This document shows positions 1-7,757 of a stretch of DNA of 64,000 bases, piece by piece. Below the pieces are notes generated by a model, which saw only the letters and a list, made by a program, of their open reading frames with translations, searched no databases and was not told the DNA's origin. The stretch comes from an uncultured Rubritalea sp. (lineage in GTDB: Bacteria > Verrucomicrobiota > Verrucomicrobiia > Verrucomicrobiales > Akkermansiaceae), in NCBI GenBank assembly GCA_937923145.1, contig CALAJT010000022.1:1-64000 (forward strand), written 5' to 3'. Made by a program: the position numbers and the translations under genes. Every line of letters begins with the position of its first letter. Position 1 is the stretch's first letter.

Positions 1-1
1 C

Positions 2-1072
2 CCAGCAGCAGAAAGAGACGCGCACACTAACAGAAAAGTAAAACTCCACCTAGATCTACAAGACGACTTCTCCATGAACCAAGCCCTAGGACTCTACCTC
101 CTAGAAGCCATCCCTGAGCTAGACGCAGAAGACCCGAACCACGTCCTCAATGTCCTCTCCCTAGTAGAAGCCGTCCTAGAAAACCCTATGGCGATCCTCA
201 AGGCTCAGGTCAACAAAATGAAATCCGAACTCGTCGCTGAGATGAAAGAAGATGGAGTGGAATACGACGACCGTATGGAAAGACTAGAGCAAGTCACCCA
301 CCCTATGCCTGGGAAAGACTACATCTACGATACCTTTAACGTCTTCCGAGCCAAGCACCCCTGGATCGAATCCGAAAGCATCCGCCCGAAATCCATCGCC
401 CGCGAAATGTTCCAAGACTACATGTCATTCGAGGACTACATCAAGAACTACAAGATGGAACGCTCCGAAGCCATCCTCCTCAGACACCTCAGCGATGTCT
501 ACAAAACTCTCAGCCAAACCGTCCCGCAAAACCTCAAGACCGAAGAAATTATCGATGCAGAAAACTACCTCAAAGACCACCTAGTCAGCGTAGACTCCAG
601 CCTCATCGACGAATGGGAACTCATGCGCAACCCCGACTACATTCCCCAAGAAAACAAACCAAAACACCAGAGCGACAAGCCATACACCCACAACAAAAAG
701 CAGCTTCACAAACACATCCAAGAAAAGATCTTCACCGCAGTCAAATACCTAGCCCACGACAACCTAACAGAACTCCTCACCCTCTTCCAGCCAACTGACC
801 CAGCAGGCGAAACCTGGACCGTAGCCAAACTCGACCCCATCCTAGACGACTACTTCACCAACCACCACAACATCCGCCTAGACCCTGAAGCCAGAAACAA
901 AAAACACCTCACCATCGCCGAAGCCACTGACCCCAACCTCCTAAAGATCACCCAAACAATCACCGACGACGACCTCCACAACGACTGGGCTCTCACTGCT
1001 GTCTTGGATTTAGAGGAAACAAATAAAGCCCAAGAACCAATACTCACTCTAGAATCCATAGGAGCTATCTAG
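2..1072 (+). CDS. DUF3516-type SF2 RNA helicase, C-terminal part (5' end outside window)
   Basis: The frame is open from base 2, so the gene begins before the window; the in-frame ATG at 74 is internal. The visible ~357 residues match the C-terminal DUF3516 region that follows the DEAD/DEAH helicase core in a family of large bacterial SF2 helicases. Recognisable stretches are a YLLEAIPELD-like segment, an LSLVEAVLENP helix, and a region ending ILLRHLSDVYKTLSQTVP. No helicase motif is visible because the ATPase core lies upstream. The likely role is ATP-dependent RNA or DNA remodelling in the cytoplasm. The last ~150 residues, rich in Lys, His and Asp, are less conserved. Family assignment is by recognition, not search. 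Confidence 0.75.
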   Translation, partial: PAAERDAHTNRKVKLHLDLQDDFSMNQALGLYLLEAIPELDAEDPNHVLNVLSLVEAVLENPMAILKAQVNKMKSELVAEMKEDGVEYDDRMERLEQVTHPMPGKDYIYDTFNVFRAKHPWIESESIRPKSIAREMFQDYMSFEDYIKNYKMERSEAILLRHLSDVYKTLSQTVPQNLKTEEIIDAENYLKDHLVSVDSSLIDEWELMRNPDYIPQENKPKHQSDKPYTHNKKQLHKHIQEKIFTAVKYLAHDNLTELLTLFQPTDPAGETWTVAKLDPILDDYFTNHHNIRLDPEARNKKHLTIAEATDPNLLKITQTITDDDLHNDWALTAVLDLEETNKAQEPILTLESIGAI

Positions 1073-1103
1073 ATCACAACAACCGTAGAATTTAACAAGG
1101 CTA

Positions 1104-1300
1104 TTTACCGCTGATTTCGCTGATTTTAAACTGATTTCATATCCTCTGTATTCAAAAATTGAGGTTTCAATGTTCTAGCTCGACTCTTTATTCTCTAAAA
1201 GCTCTTATAAGCTACACAAATCAGCGATAATCTGCGTAATTTGACTTCGTCTCTGCTTCTCAGTGCGGTCAATTTTTTACTTTCCTCCCTAGCCTGAGCC
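1104..1300. repeat. Composite inverted-repeat element, CGCTGATTT type (copy 1)
   Basis: The left end has CCGCTGATTT followed by further CTGATTT units (1109-1137). The right end has AAATCAGCGATAATCTGCG (1218-1236), its approximate inverse. About 80 bases of AT-rich DNA lie between. The right flank carries TCCCTAGCC (1285-1293), resembling the outer arm TCCCTAGCTT of the second copy near 10041-10265. No coding capacity is apparent. It resembles a non-autonomous, MITE-like element. Confidence 0.55.
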
Positions 1301-1311
1301 CCCTGCCCCCT

Positions 1312-1427
1312 CAAGCCCCAACGGGCCGACATATAACAGCCTAGGGTAAGACAGCATCAACGATGCAACGCAGCCCTAGCCCCCCCAACCAAAAACCCAA
1401 GCCCTGAAAGCGGCGACATAAAAACCC
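1312..1427. repeat. REP-like palindrome with flanking direct repeats
   Basis: A central imperfect palindrome at 1341-1379 pairs CTAGGG with CCCTAG and GCATC with GATGC around a short AAC loop. It is bracketed by two related direct repeats, CAAGCCCCAACGGGCCGACA (1312-1331) and CAAGCCCTGAAAGCGGCGAC (1398-1417). The local composition is far more C-rich than the surroundings. Such GC-rich palindromes are typical of REP elements mobilised by RAYT-type transposases. No transposase gene is present in the window. Confidence 0.45.
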
Positions 1428-1452
1428 AACAACCCCAGCCATCAGCCCAAGC

Positions 1453-1612
1453 AGAATTCTGTCAATTTTGTAAATCTTGTCCAAAAACACCAACTTACGG
1501 CTTCATAACCGTAAGTATCCATCTACCACAAATGTCCGATAAAAGCCGTTTTATCGGACATTTTCTATTAATCAACTTACAACCCATCGATTATAAGACA
1601 TTCAGCACAAGA
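1453..1612. repeat. Fic-upstream repeat block, degenerate copy 1
   Basis: The order of motifs is AATTCTGTCAATTTTG, then the palindrome ACTTACGG...CCGTAAGT, then a long perfect-armed hairpin with TGTCCGATAAAA and TTTTATCGGACA arms around 1531-1561, then TTATAAGACATTCAGCACA. The same order recurs about 212 bases downstream directly before the fic gene, where the last motif reads TTATAGGACATTCAACACA and runs into the ATG. Copy 1 therefore looks like the decayed promoter region of a duplicated, lost fic-like gene. Confidence 0.55.
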
Positions 1613-1663
1613 GATAAACCCTATTAGAACATAGATTTTATCAGCATCTGCCAATCCAAGTAA

Positions 1664-1815
1664 AAATTCTGTCAATTCTGTTAATTCTGTCCAAAACACA
1701 CCAAACTTACGGTTTCAAAACCGTAAGTCCCACCATAATGTCCGATAAATCGCATTTTATAGGACTTCATACTTGAAATGTCCGATAAATCGTGTTTTAT
1801 AGGACATTCAACACA
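1664..1815 (+). promoter_or_regulatory. Fic upstream region, repeat copy 2 with palindromes
   Basis: This is the second copy of the block at 1453-1612. It contains AATTCTGTC units, the palindrome ACTTACGG/CCGTAAGT near 1706-1730, and two versions of TGTCCGATAAATCG...TTTTATAGGACT/A (about 1740-1767 and 1779-1806). The last ends 10 bases before the fic start. The palindromes could be operators, possibly for the winged-helix tail of the Fic protein itself, or hairpins in the leader RNA. The regulatory role is inferred from position and repetition only. Confidence 0.4.
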
Positions 1816-2877
1816 ATGAATGACCCTAAATACATATGGAGCAAACCTGAATGGCCTCATTTTTATCATAATACCGAAGCATTCAGAGAGCTAGAACAAG
1901 CATTTATAAAAGATAGCCTCAGCATCACAGGTCTCTTAGACAAATGCTCACCTGAGACTATACTAGAGGCTCAGTCTAACTTAGGAATCATCGAGACTGT
2001 TTACACCTCAAGAATCGAAGGGATCAACTTAAACACAAATTCTATCTTTGAATCCTACCTCAACAACATCCCCCAAAAACGAGAAGAAAAGCAAGCACTA
2101 GATCTGCTCAAATTAGCCATTGAACACATCGGCAAACCACTCACACATGAGTTCATCAAAAAAATGAACCGCACTCTATTACCTGAGCTAGAGCATGCAG
2201 GTAACTATGTAGGCGACATGAAAATCATAGAAGGCAACCAGCTAATGGACCAACACAGAATCATCTACGAAGGTGTTCCAAAGAGCCGCGTAGAGGAGGA
2301 AATGGATACCTTTATCAATTGGTTCAATGCCAGCGACCCCAGCACCCCACTGGTAAACGCCATTCGCGGACACATCCATTTTGAGTCCATTCACCCATTC
2401 CCAGACGGCAATGGTAGAGTTGGCAGAGCCATCATGCTCATAGGACTATGCCGAGACCTTCAGACCACTATTCCCCTAGCCATATCCAGAGCTATCGAAG
2501 ACTCCCGCTCCGATTATTACAAAATGTTCGATAACCGAACGCACCATCGATCACTAGACATATCAAATGCTCTAGCCATCATGCAGCCCACATTCATCTC
2601 CTCGATCCAGCATACAAAAAAGATTATCTTCCTATCCAAGCTAAGACAAAAGCTAAAACAAGCTACACTCAATGAAAGGCAAAAAAAAGCCATGAACAGA
2701 CTCATCAACTACGAACTAGGCGATGGCTTCAAAGGCGGACTCAGTAATTCAAATTATTGTAAGATGACAAAATGCGAATCAAAAACAGCCCAAAGAGATC
2801 TACAAAAGCTCAACACCCTCGGACTCCTACAAAAAACAGGAACCCTTAAAACCACCAGATACCATCTAGCAGTTTAA
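1816..2877 (+). CDS. Fic-family protein (DUF4172-type N-terminus, class II inhibitory motif)
   Basis: Fic proteins transfer AMP or a related group from nucleotides onto target proteins. This 353-residue protein has the catalytic motif HPFPDGNGRVGR in the middle. Near its N-terminus is TSRIEG, fitting the (S/T)xxxE(G/N) inhibitory helix, so its activity is probably autoinhibited. The N-terminus (NDPKYIWSKPEWPHF) is typical of the DUF4172 Fic subfamily. The C-terminal ~80 residues look like a winged helix. The start at 1816 is preferred over an upstream ATG at 1792 because the DUF4172 homology begins there. The gene sits in a repeat-rich island beside a phage-defence locus; no antitoxin gene is adjacent. 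Confidence 0.85.
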   Translation: MNDPKYIWSKPEWPHFYHNTEAFRELEQAFIKDSLSITGLLDKCSPETILEAQSNLGIIETVYTSRIEGINLNTNSIFESYLNNIPQKREEKQALDLLKLAIEHIGKPLTHEFIKKMNRTLLPELEHAGNYVGDMKIIEGNQLMDQHRIIYEGVPKSRVEEEMDTFINWFNASDPSTPLVNAIRGHIHFESIHPFPDGNGRVGRAIMLIGLCRDLQTTIPLAISRAIEDSRSDYYKMFDNRTHHRSLDISNALAIMQPTFISSIQHTKKIIFLSKLRQKLKQATLNERQKKAMNRLINYELGDGFKGGLSNSNYCKMTKCESKTAQRDLQKLNTLGLLQKTGTLKTTRYHLAV

Positions 2878-2999
2878 AATAGATCGCTGCCGCAATTAGC
2901 TCATCCCTAGTCGAATATTAATATAACCAACGCAACATTCACATCATTTATACTTACACAACAACCCAGAATAAAACTATTACACTTTAAAAATAGTAT

Positions 3000-3761
3000 T
3001 TAGAGAACTTCTAACAATGTTAAACAGCAATTTAGATTAGCCATTTTGATCGATTCTTCAATCACTTCAGGAGAATTATGGAGCTGTGGAAACCACTTCG
3101 CCTGATCATAGTAATCCATTCCCTCAAGTAGTTCTTCCCTAGGTAATGTAGACGACGAATATATCGGAGCTGAACCTGGTAATACTCTAAGAAGTCCTTT
3201 TTTAGGTGTCGAATAACTCCATTTTATTTGATCATTCTGTATCCAAACAACTATTATATTTCTTTTTAAGTCATCAGCCAATCTTATAGCTGTAGATGTT
3301 AATGTTGTGTTGAACTCTTGAGCTAACTCTTTCAAGAGTGAAATAGATGTTTTCTTTTGGTTGATAGCTAAACGAAAATGTTTAGGCGGCATCAATAGTT
3401 CGGCGGCAAAAAAGTTAGCCTCTATTTCCAGATTACTTCTTGAGTAATCTTTCATGTCATTTTCTGAACAGGTAAACTGGTTGAGATCTTTATGAAGTTC
3501 CCAGTGCCCCAACTCATGAGCTATAGTAAAACGCCTTTGTCCTTCTCTCTTTATTTTACGATTAACTCGTATAATCCCTTTTCCATCCATTCTTGTGAGA
3601 CGTCCTTCTGCCCCAGAAAGATCTCCTTGTGCGACTGTTACATCTCTAAATTGAGCTAAATCAGATAGGTCTACCTCACTAGGATGAGGGTGACCAAGTT
3701 CTTTCCATATTCTAAAGGCGGCAGCTTGAGCTGAAATATAATTGGGTTTATTCAGCCTCAT
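3000..3761 (-). CDS. ImmA/IrrE-family metallo-endopeptidase
   Basis: This 253-residue cytoplasmic protein has the zinc-binding HELGH motif at residues 82-86 inside FTIAHELGHWELH. A downstream EIEANFFAAELLMP segment supplies the third ligand, as in peptidase M78 proteins. Members of this family cleave repressors or anti-factors to switch on mobile elements or stress genes. CapP, which cleaves the CBASS repressor CapH, belongs to the same broad group. It is the last gene of a leftward triad and overlaps the coiled-coil gene by 14 bases. That gene lies behind a sigma-like gene, all divergent from the CBASS operon. Its substrate is likely one of those two partners (inference). The ~100-residue C-terminal part is not recognised. 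Confidence 0.85.
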   Translation of the reverse strand: MRLNKPNYISAQAAAFRIWKELGHPHPSEVDLSDLAQFRDVTVAQGDLSGAEGRLTRMDGKGIIRVNRKIKREGQRRFTIAHELGHWELHKDLNQFTCSENDMKDYSRSNLEIEANFFAAELLMPPKHFRLAINQKKTSISLLKELAQEFNTTLTSTAIRLADDLKRNIIVVWIQNDQIKWSYSTPKKGLLRVLPGSAPIYSSSTLPREELLEGMDYYDQAKWFPQLHNSPEVIEESIKMANLNCCLTLLEVL

Positions 3762-4182
3762 TATCTGACGTAGATTCTAGCATACGTATCTCAGCTTCTA
3801 ATTGAAAGAGATCTTCATCGGTTGCTTCTTCAAATCTTCTACAAAAAACTTGTGCTTGAGAAGGTTCATTATTCGCTAATTGCGTCAATTTTTCTCTTAG
3901 CCATTTTTTTGTTTTCTCAATTGAATTAGTAGAAGAGCGTTCTTCTATTTGTTGGAGGGTTACCTCTTGCTCCAGCCTTTTTACTCGGGCTTGTGCTAAA
4001 AGTTTCTTACCTTTTAGTTCTCTAACTTGATCATCAGCCCATTTACATAATTCTTCAGATTTTAGATCATGTTCAGTGATCTCTTTTTGAGCTTGTTCAA
4101 GCTCAGGAAGATCATCCCAATCAAATACAGTAGAGTATAGTGTATCTAAAATGCTTTGGCTATTTTCAGTGTTTTCTTCCAT
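3748..4182 (-). CDS. Small coiled-coil protein between sigma-like and ImmA genes
   Basis: I do not recognise this 144-residue protein as a named family. It is acidic and rich in Glu, Gln and Leu. The long helix KGKKLLAQARVKRLEQEV is likely to form a coiled coil around residues 60-120. No signal peptide or membrane segment is seen. It starts 7 bases after the sigma-like gene and overlaps the peptidase gene, so the three are almost certainly co-transcribed and functionally linked. By position it could be an anti-sigma-like partner or the peptidase substrate. That is a hypothesis; nothing in the sequence proves it. Confidence 0.6.
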   Translation of the reverse strand: MEENTENSQSILDTLYSTVFDWDDLPELEQAQKEITEHDLKSEELCKWADDQVRELKGKKLLAQARVKRLEQEVTLQQIEERSSTNSIEKTKKWLREKLTQLANNEPSQAQVFCRRFEEATDEDLFQLEAEIRMLESTSDNEAE

Positions 4183-4189
4183 GTCTTAA

Positions 4190-4792
4190 CTAAATATGAA
4201 GGTTTTCGAGTTTTTTTTGCCATTCTTTACTAAGAAAAGTCTTTAATCGCTTCTTTGCATTATCATAATCTCTAGCTCTAATTTCGCTACGCTCAATAAT
4301 TTCTCTTCGGTTCTTACATCCATCAAATATGGCTTCCATGATTAGTTGCTCGTGTGATCCGTCTTCTAAACATTCTATGATTTCTAAATAGATTGTTTCG
4401 TCACCCTTTTTTATGAGCGTTTCAATTGGGTTATTCTCTTTAGAAGGGAGTGTATCACTGTAGGATGTGTTACTTTCTGGATCACTAAGCTCTGGAATAT
4501 TTACTGTAAGTTTATTTTCTTTCAGTTCTAGGGCTTTGCTTATCTCTCTATGTATAATCCCCATTAAGAGTTGATCCAGTCCAAGATCTGAACTCCACTT
4601 TCTCTTTCCTTGTATGACTTCTGAAAAAGCATGCTGCACAATATCCTCAGCGGTAAGACCTCCAGCCATAACACCTTTCCACCAACAAAGACGGATACGT
4701 TTATTTGCAAAAGCAAGAAGCCTTTTCATTAACTCAGATAGGTCATGCTCTTCAGCATATTCTATAACTCTATCATCATGACTTTTTTCCAC
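4190..4792 (-). CDS. Sigma-70/ECF-like regulator divergent from CBASS
   Basis: This 200-residue protein contains GGLTAEDIVQHAFSEVI near residues 45-61, which resembles region 2 of ECF-type sigma factors (the A-x-D-I-V-Q-x-A-F pattern). The C-terminal ~70 residues (about 130-200) are helical and include RREIIERSEIRARDYDNAKK, where a region-4-like helix-turn-helix would be expected. That match is weak. It heads the leftward operon with the coiled-coil and ImmA/IrrE genes, 77 bases from the divergent CBASS phospholipase. It may direct or control transcription of the defence operon. It could instead be a DNA-binding protein that only resembles sigma factors. Confidence 0.6.
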   Translation of the reverse strand: MEKSHDDRVIEYAEEHDLSELMKRLLAFANKRIRLCWWKGVMAGGLTAEDIVQHAFSEVIQGKRKWSSDLGLDQLLMGIIHREISKALELKENKLTVNIPELSDPESNTSYSDTLPSKENNPIETLIKKGDETIYLEIIECLEDGSHEQLIMEAIFDGCKNRREIIERSEIRARDYDNAKKRLKTFLSKEWQKKLENLHI

Positions 4793-4819
4793 ATCTAAAT
4801 ATTATCTTATTTTTTTAAA

Positions 4820-4853
4820 ATGACGATGGAAAATTTAGAAAAGTTTCCGTCAT
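4820..4853. promoter_or_regulatory. Imperfect inverted repeat in the divergent CBASS/regulator promoter
   Basis: ATGACGATGGAAA (4820-4832) is mirrored by TTTCCGTCAT (4844-4853), with AT-rich DNA between. It is the only clear dyad in the 77-base gap between the sigma-like gene and the CBASS phospholipase. It is therefore a candidate operator for either operon. The call rests on symmetry and position only. Confidence 0.4.
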
Positions 4854-4869
4854 AGGTATGTAAGAGCAA

Positions 4870-5955
4870 ATGCAAAACAGAGAAAATAAAATGGAAATAG
4901 TAAGTAAAAAACCACCTTTCAAGGTGCTATCAATTGACGGAGGAGGAATCCGAGGGTTATACTCGGCAGAATTACTCACTGGTCTTGCCGCTAGATTTAA
5001 AATACCTGCAGATAAAATAGGAGCTTGTTTTGATCTTATCGCAGGAACTTCTACAGGGGGGCTACTTGCGGCTGGTTTATGCGCTAACAAAAGTCCATCA
5101 GTGCTATCACGACTATATAAAGAAAAGGGAGCCGATATTTTTTCAGGAACACCAATGCCTGAAAGTAAATGGAAGCTACCCTTATGGATGATTAAGCATT
5201 TCAGGAAAGCAATACACCCGAGCGACAATCTACGGTTATCATTAAATGAGCTATTGGGTTCACAAACGTTTGAAGAGATATACGAGAGAAATCGTATCGC
5301 GTTGTGCATGACTGCCGTTAACATGCTAGACCATTCACCTCGTATTTTTAAAACACCCCATATGAGCGAGTATGATAGGGATAACAATATGACTCTGACT
5401 GATGCTTGTCTAGCAACCTCAGCGGCACCTCTATATCTACCTCTACATCGTATGTCTTCAGACTCGGGAAACATCCCAAATGTTTATGCCGATGGAGGTC
5501 TTTGGATGAACAACCCAGCTCCTGTAGCTCTTATCGAGGCGCTTAAGATGACTGATCCCTCACAAGAGATAATGATATTTTCTGTGGGTAATCCAAATCC
5601 AGTTGCAGGAGTAAACCCAGCTTCAATTAGACTGAATAAAGGTCTTTTCGGATGGAGAGCTGGAGCACTACCTCTAGAATTAAGTATGAATGCTCAAGCT
5701 CAAGCCGCAAACCATTTGAGTAGTCAACTTAGTGATCAACTCACCAAAATGGGGAGGAAGGTAACTATAATAAGAGCTACGCAAAGTCCTGTATCAGCTG
5801 AGCAAAGTAAATATTTAGGTCTAGATAATGCCTCTGAGCGTTCATTGTCATTACTAACTAGTCTAGCAGAGAAAGATGCATCTGAAACATATAAAGCTGT
5901 GCAGAAAAACACAGCAGACGGAGTAATACTGAAACAAATTTTTAACCAGAACTAA
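4870..5955 (+). CDS. CBASS effector: patatin-like phospholipase (CapV-type)
   Basis: This 361-residue protein carries all patatin hallmarks: an oxyanion loop DGGGIRG (residues 23-29), the nucleophile elbow GTSTG with Ser61, and the catalytic Asp in ADGGLW (Asp208). CapV-type enzymes are activated by the cyclic nucleotide made by the neighbouring CD-NTase. They then degrade the inner membrane, killing the infected cell. The context fits exactly: the CD-NTase gene starts 8 bases after the stop, followed by an E2-like gene. The start at 4870 has a weak upstream GAG; an alternative ATG at 4891 would remove seven residues without touching the domain. An imperfect dyad lies just upstream. Confidence 0.9.
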   Translation: MQNRENKMEIVSKKPPFKVLSIDGGGIRGLYSAELLTGLAARFKIPADKIGACFDLIAGTSTGGLLAAGLCANKSPSVLSRLYKEKGADIFSGTPMPESKWKLPLWMIKHFRKAIHPSDNLRLSLNELLGSQTFEEIYERNRIALCMTAVNMLDHSPRIFKTPHMSEYDRDNNMTLTDACLATSAAPLYLPLHRMSSDSGNIPNVYADGGLWMNNPAPVALIEALKMTDPSQEIMIFSVGNPNPVAGVNPASIRLNKGLFGWRAGALPLELSMNAQAQAANHLSSQLSDQLTKMGRKVTIIRATQSPVSAEQSKYLGLDNASERSLSLLTSLAEKDASETYKAVQKNTADGVILKQIFNQN

Positions 5956-5963
5956 TAAGAAAA

Positions 5964-6977
5964 ATGAAAGACTGTAATAAAGACATAATAGACTACCACC
6001 AAGACGAGGTGAAACTCAAAAGTACACAACGTAATAGCCTTAAAAATCGACGCGATGTAAATCGCAGTAGACTCAAGAAAGGTTTAATAAAAAATGAAGA
6101 TCCTGTTCCTGATGATAATGTCAGACAAGGATCAGATGCTCACGGGACAACTATTCAAGAGCCTTGCAATGGCTATGATATTGATGACGGAGTGGTTTTC
6201 TTAAAAGAAGATCTAATAGGAAAGCAAGGAGGAGATAAAACACCAATGGATGCCAAGAAAATGGTGCGTAATGCGGTGGATGACGGATCTTTTAAAACAC
6301 CTCCAGAAATAAAAACTAACTGTATCCGCGTTCATTATGACGATGGACCTCATGTTGACATTCCAGTCTATAGAAAACAAGTTACTGCCAACGGCTCTGA
6401 ATTACACGAACTAGCTAGTAGTGTATGGAGGGAATCTGATCCTAAAGGAGTAAATGATTGGTTTCAAGATTGCCTCAATGCTCGTTGCGAGTCTGGTAAA
6501 CCACAAATGCGTTCACTTATACGGCTTTTTAAAGCTTATTGTAAGTGTCGTCCAAGCTATAGTTTACCCAGCGGTTTCATATTATCAGTTTTAGCTGATG
6601 AGCGATATTCAGTCTTCAATGATAGACTAGATAAAGCATTCAGAGACCTAATGATCTCCTTCAGAGAACGGTTAAATTTTGACCTAAGTGTGCAACATCC
6701 AGTCGTCAATGAAAAATTAGCGGAGACAAATGATCCAGCATGTAAGAAATTTAGAGAGCTTTTGTCTACTTCTATAGTAGATCTTGCAGAATTGGACCGA
6801 AAAAATTGTAAACGATCACAGGCTCTAAAAGTATGGAAAAAAATATTTAATGGCACCACCTATTTCGACGATTCGATCAGTGATGCCGAGGCAGAAGAAA
6901 AAAAGAGCGCAGCAGCTTGTGTGGCAGCCACACCAGTTATGGTTAAACCATATGGAAGTAATAATTTATGCGATTAG
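5964..6977 (+). CDS. CBASS CD-NTase (DncV-like cyclic dinucleotide synthase)
   Basis: The nucleotidyltransferase signature is clear. QGS at residues 55-57 is followed by YDIDDGVVF with Asp72 and Asp74, and by HVDIPVY with Asp132. These are the metal-binding carboxylates of clade-A, DncV-like CD-NTases, which make cGAMP-type dinucleotides. At 337 residues it is shorter than V. cholerae DncV (about 436), mainly before the first motif and at the C-terminus. It lies between the phospholipase effector and the E2-like gene, overlapping the latter by 10 bases, which is a short type II CBASS arrangement. Its C-terminal tail (PYGSNNLCD) would be the expected target of the E2-like partner. The product nucleotide cannot be deduced from sequence. 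Confidence 0.88.
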   Translation: MKDCNKDIIDYHQDEVKLKSTQRNSLKNRRDVNRSRLKKGLIKNEDPVPDDNVRQGSDAHGTTIQEPCNGYDIDDGVVFLKEDLIGKQGGDKTPMDAKKMVRNAVDDGSFKTPPEIKTNCIRVHYDDGPHVDIPVYRKQVTANGSELHELASSVWRESDPKGVNDWFQDCLNARCESGKPQMRSLIRLFKAYCKCRPSYSLPSGFILSVLADERYSVFNDRLDKAFRDLMISFRERLNFDLSVQHPVVNEKLAETNDPACKKFRELLSTSIVDLAELDRKNCKRSQALKVWKKIFNGTTYFDDSISDAEAEEKKSAAACVAATPVMVKPYGSNNLCD

Positions 6978-7633
6978 AACGAAAGCTTCAGCTCTTAAAA
7001 AAAGAAGCTCAAATACTCAAACAAAGCTATCCATCTTTAAAGCTAGCAGCAGGTGATGATGGAAGTGCTTTAGTGACAGGATCTTTAGAAATTGAACAAC
7101 ATATCTCATACTCTGTGAAGCTTTACCTAACCGAAGACTATCCCAGAAGAGAACCAATACTTATATGTGACAAAGCAGAGGTACCATGGATTCTTGATCG
7201 TCATGTGTTTCCTGTCAATGGTCGCGCTTGTCTGTGTGCACGCAGCGAAACCCGAATACACTGGCCATGGGATAGCAATATTGTGAACTTCATTGATAAA
7301 TTAGTAATCCCATTTTTTGTATGGCAAAATTACTACGAGTCTTACGGTGAAGCACCTCCTTCAGGTGAAAGGTCACATTTTGAACCAGGTATAATTGAGG
7401 CTTTTAAGGATATCCTGAAACCAATACAAAATCTAACAGAAGAGAAAATATACCGATTTATGAAATTACTAGCTAGAAAAAAAGAGCCTGCTGGTCATGA
7501 ATTATGTCCATGTCTATCAGGTAAAAAACTGAGATTCTGTCACAGTCACTTACTGAAATATCTGCGTAGTACCATAGACCCTCGTCACGTTCGACTTGAT
7601 ATGAATGAGGCATTTCCTAGCAGGAGAAAATAA
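6968..7633 (+). CDS. CBASS stand-alone E2-like protein with SEC-C-like tail
   Basis: This 221-residue protein has an E2/UBC-like core. YPRREPILIC is followed by RHVFPVNGRACLC, where Cys88 or Cys90 is the likely catalytic residue, and by the helix beginning IHWPWDSN. There is no E1 or JAB partner nearby, so this is the E2-only (short type II) CBASS form. In that form the E2 conjugates and processes the CD-NTase C-terminus to tune its activity. The C-terminus ends with CPCLSGKKLRFCH (Cys180, Cys182, Cys191, His192), a SEC-C-like zinc motif. The ATG overlaps the CD-NTase stop, indicating translational coupling. It is the last gene of the operon. Confidence 0.8.
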   Translation: MRLERKLQLLKKEAQILKQSYPSLKLAAGDDGSALVTGSLEIEQHISYSVKLYLTEDYPRREPILICDKAEVPWILDRHVFPVNGRACLCARSETRIHWPWDSNIVNFIDKLVIPFFVWQNYYESYGEAPPSGERSHFEPGIIEAFKDILKPIQNLTEEKIYRFMKLLARKKEPAGHELCPCLSGKKLRFCHSHLLKYLRSTIDPRHVRLDMNEAFPSRRK

Positions 7634-7757
7634 TAAACGGCCAACACTGCTAGAAAAATAGCAAAGGAAACAATTCTATGATTTATAAGTTGCAGAGCAG
7701 GTAATTAAACGAATAAAAGACTATGGAATAAAGTTAGAAGCCATGTAGTGTTCATCC

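Noticed and set aside
4815..5474. 219-codon minus-strand frame over the CBASS phospholipase
   Set aside because: Antisense to the clearly conserved patatin motifs; no family features.
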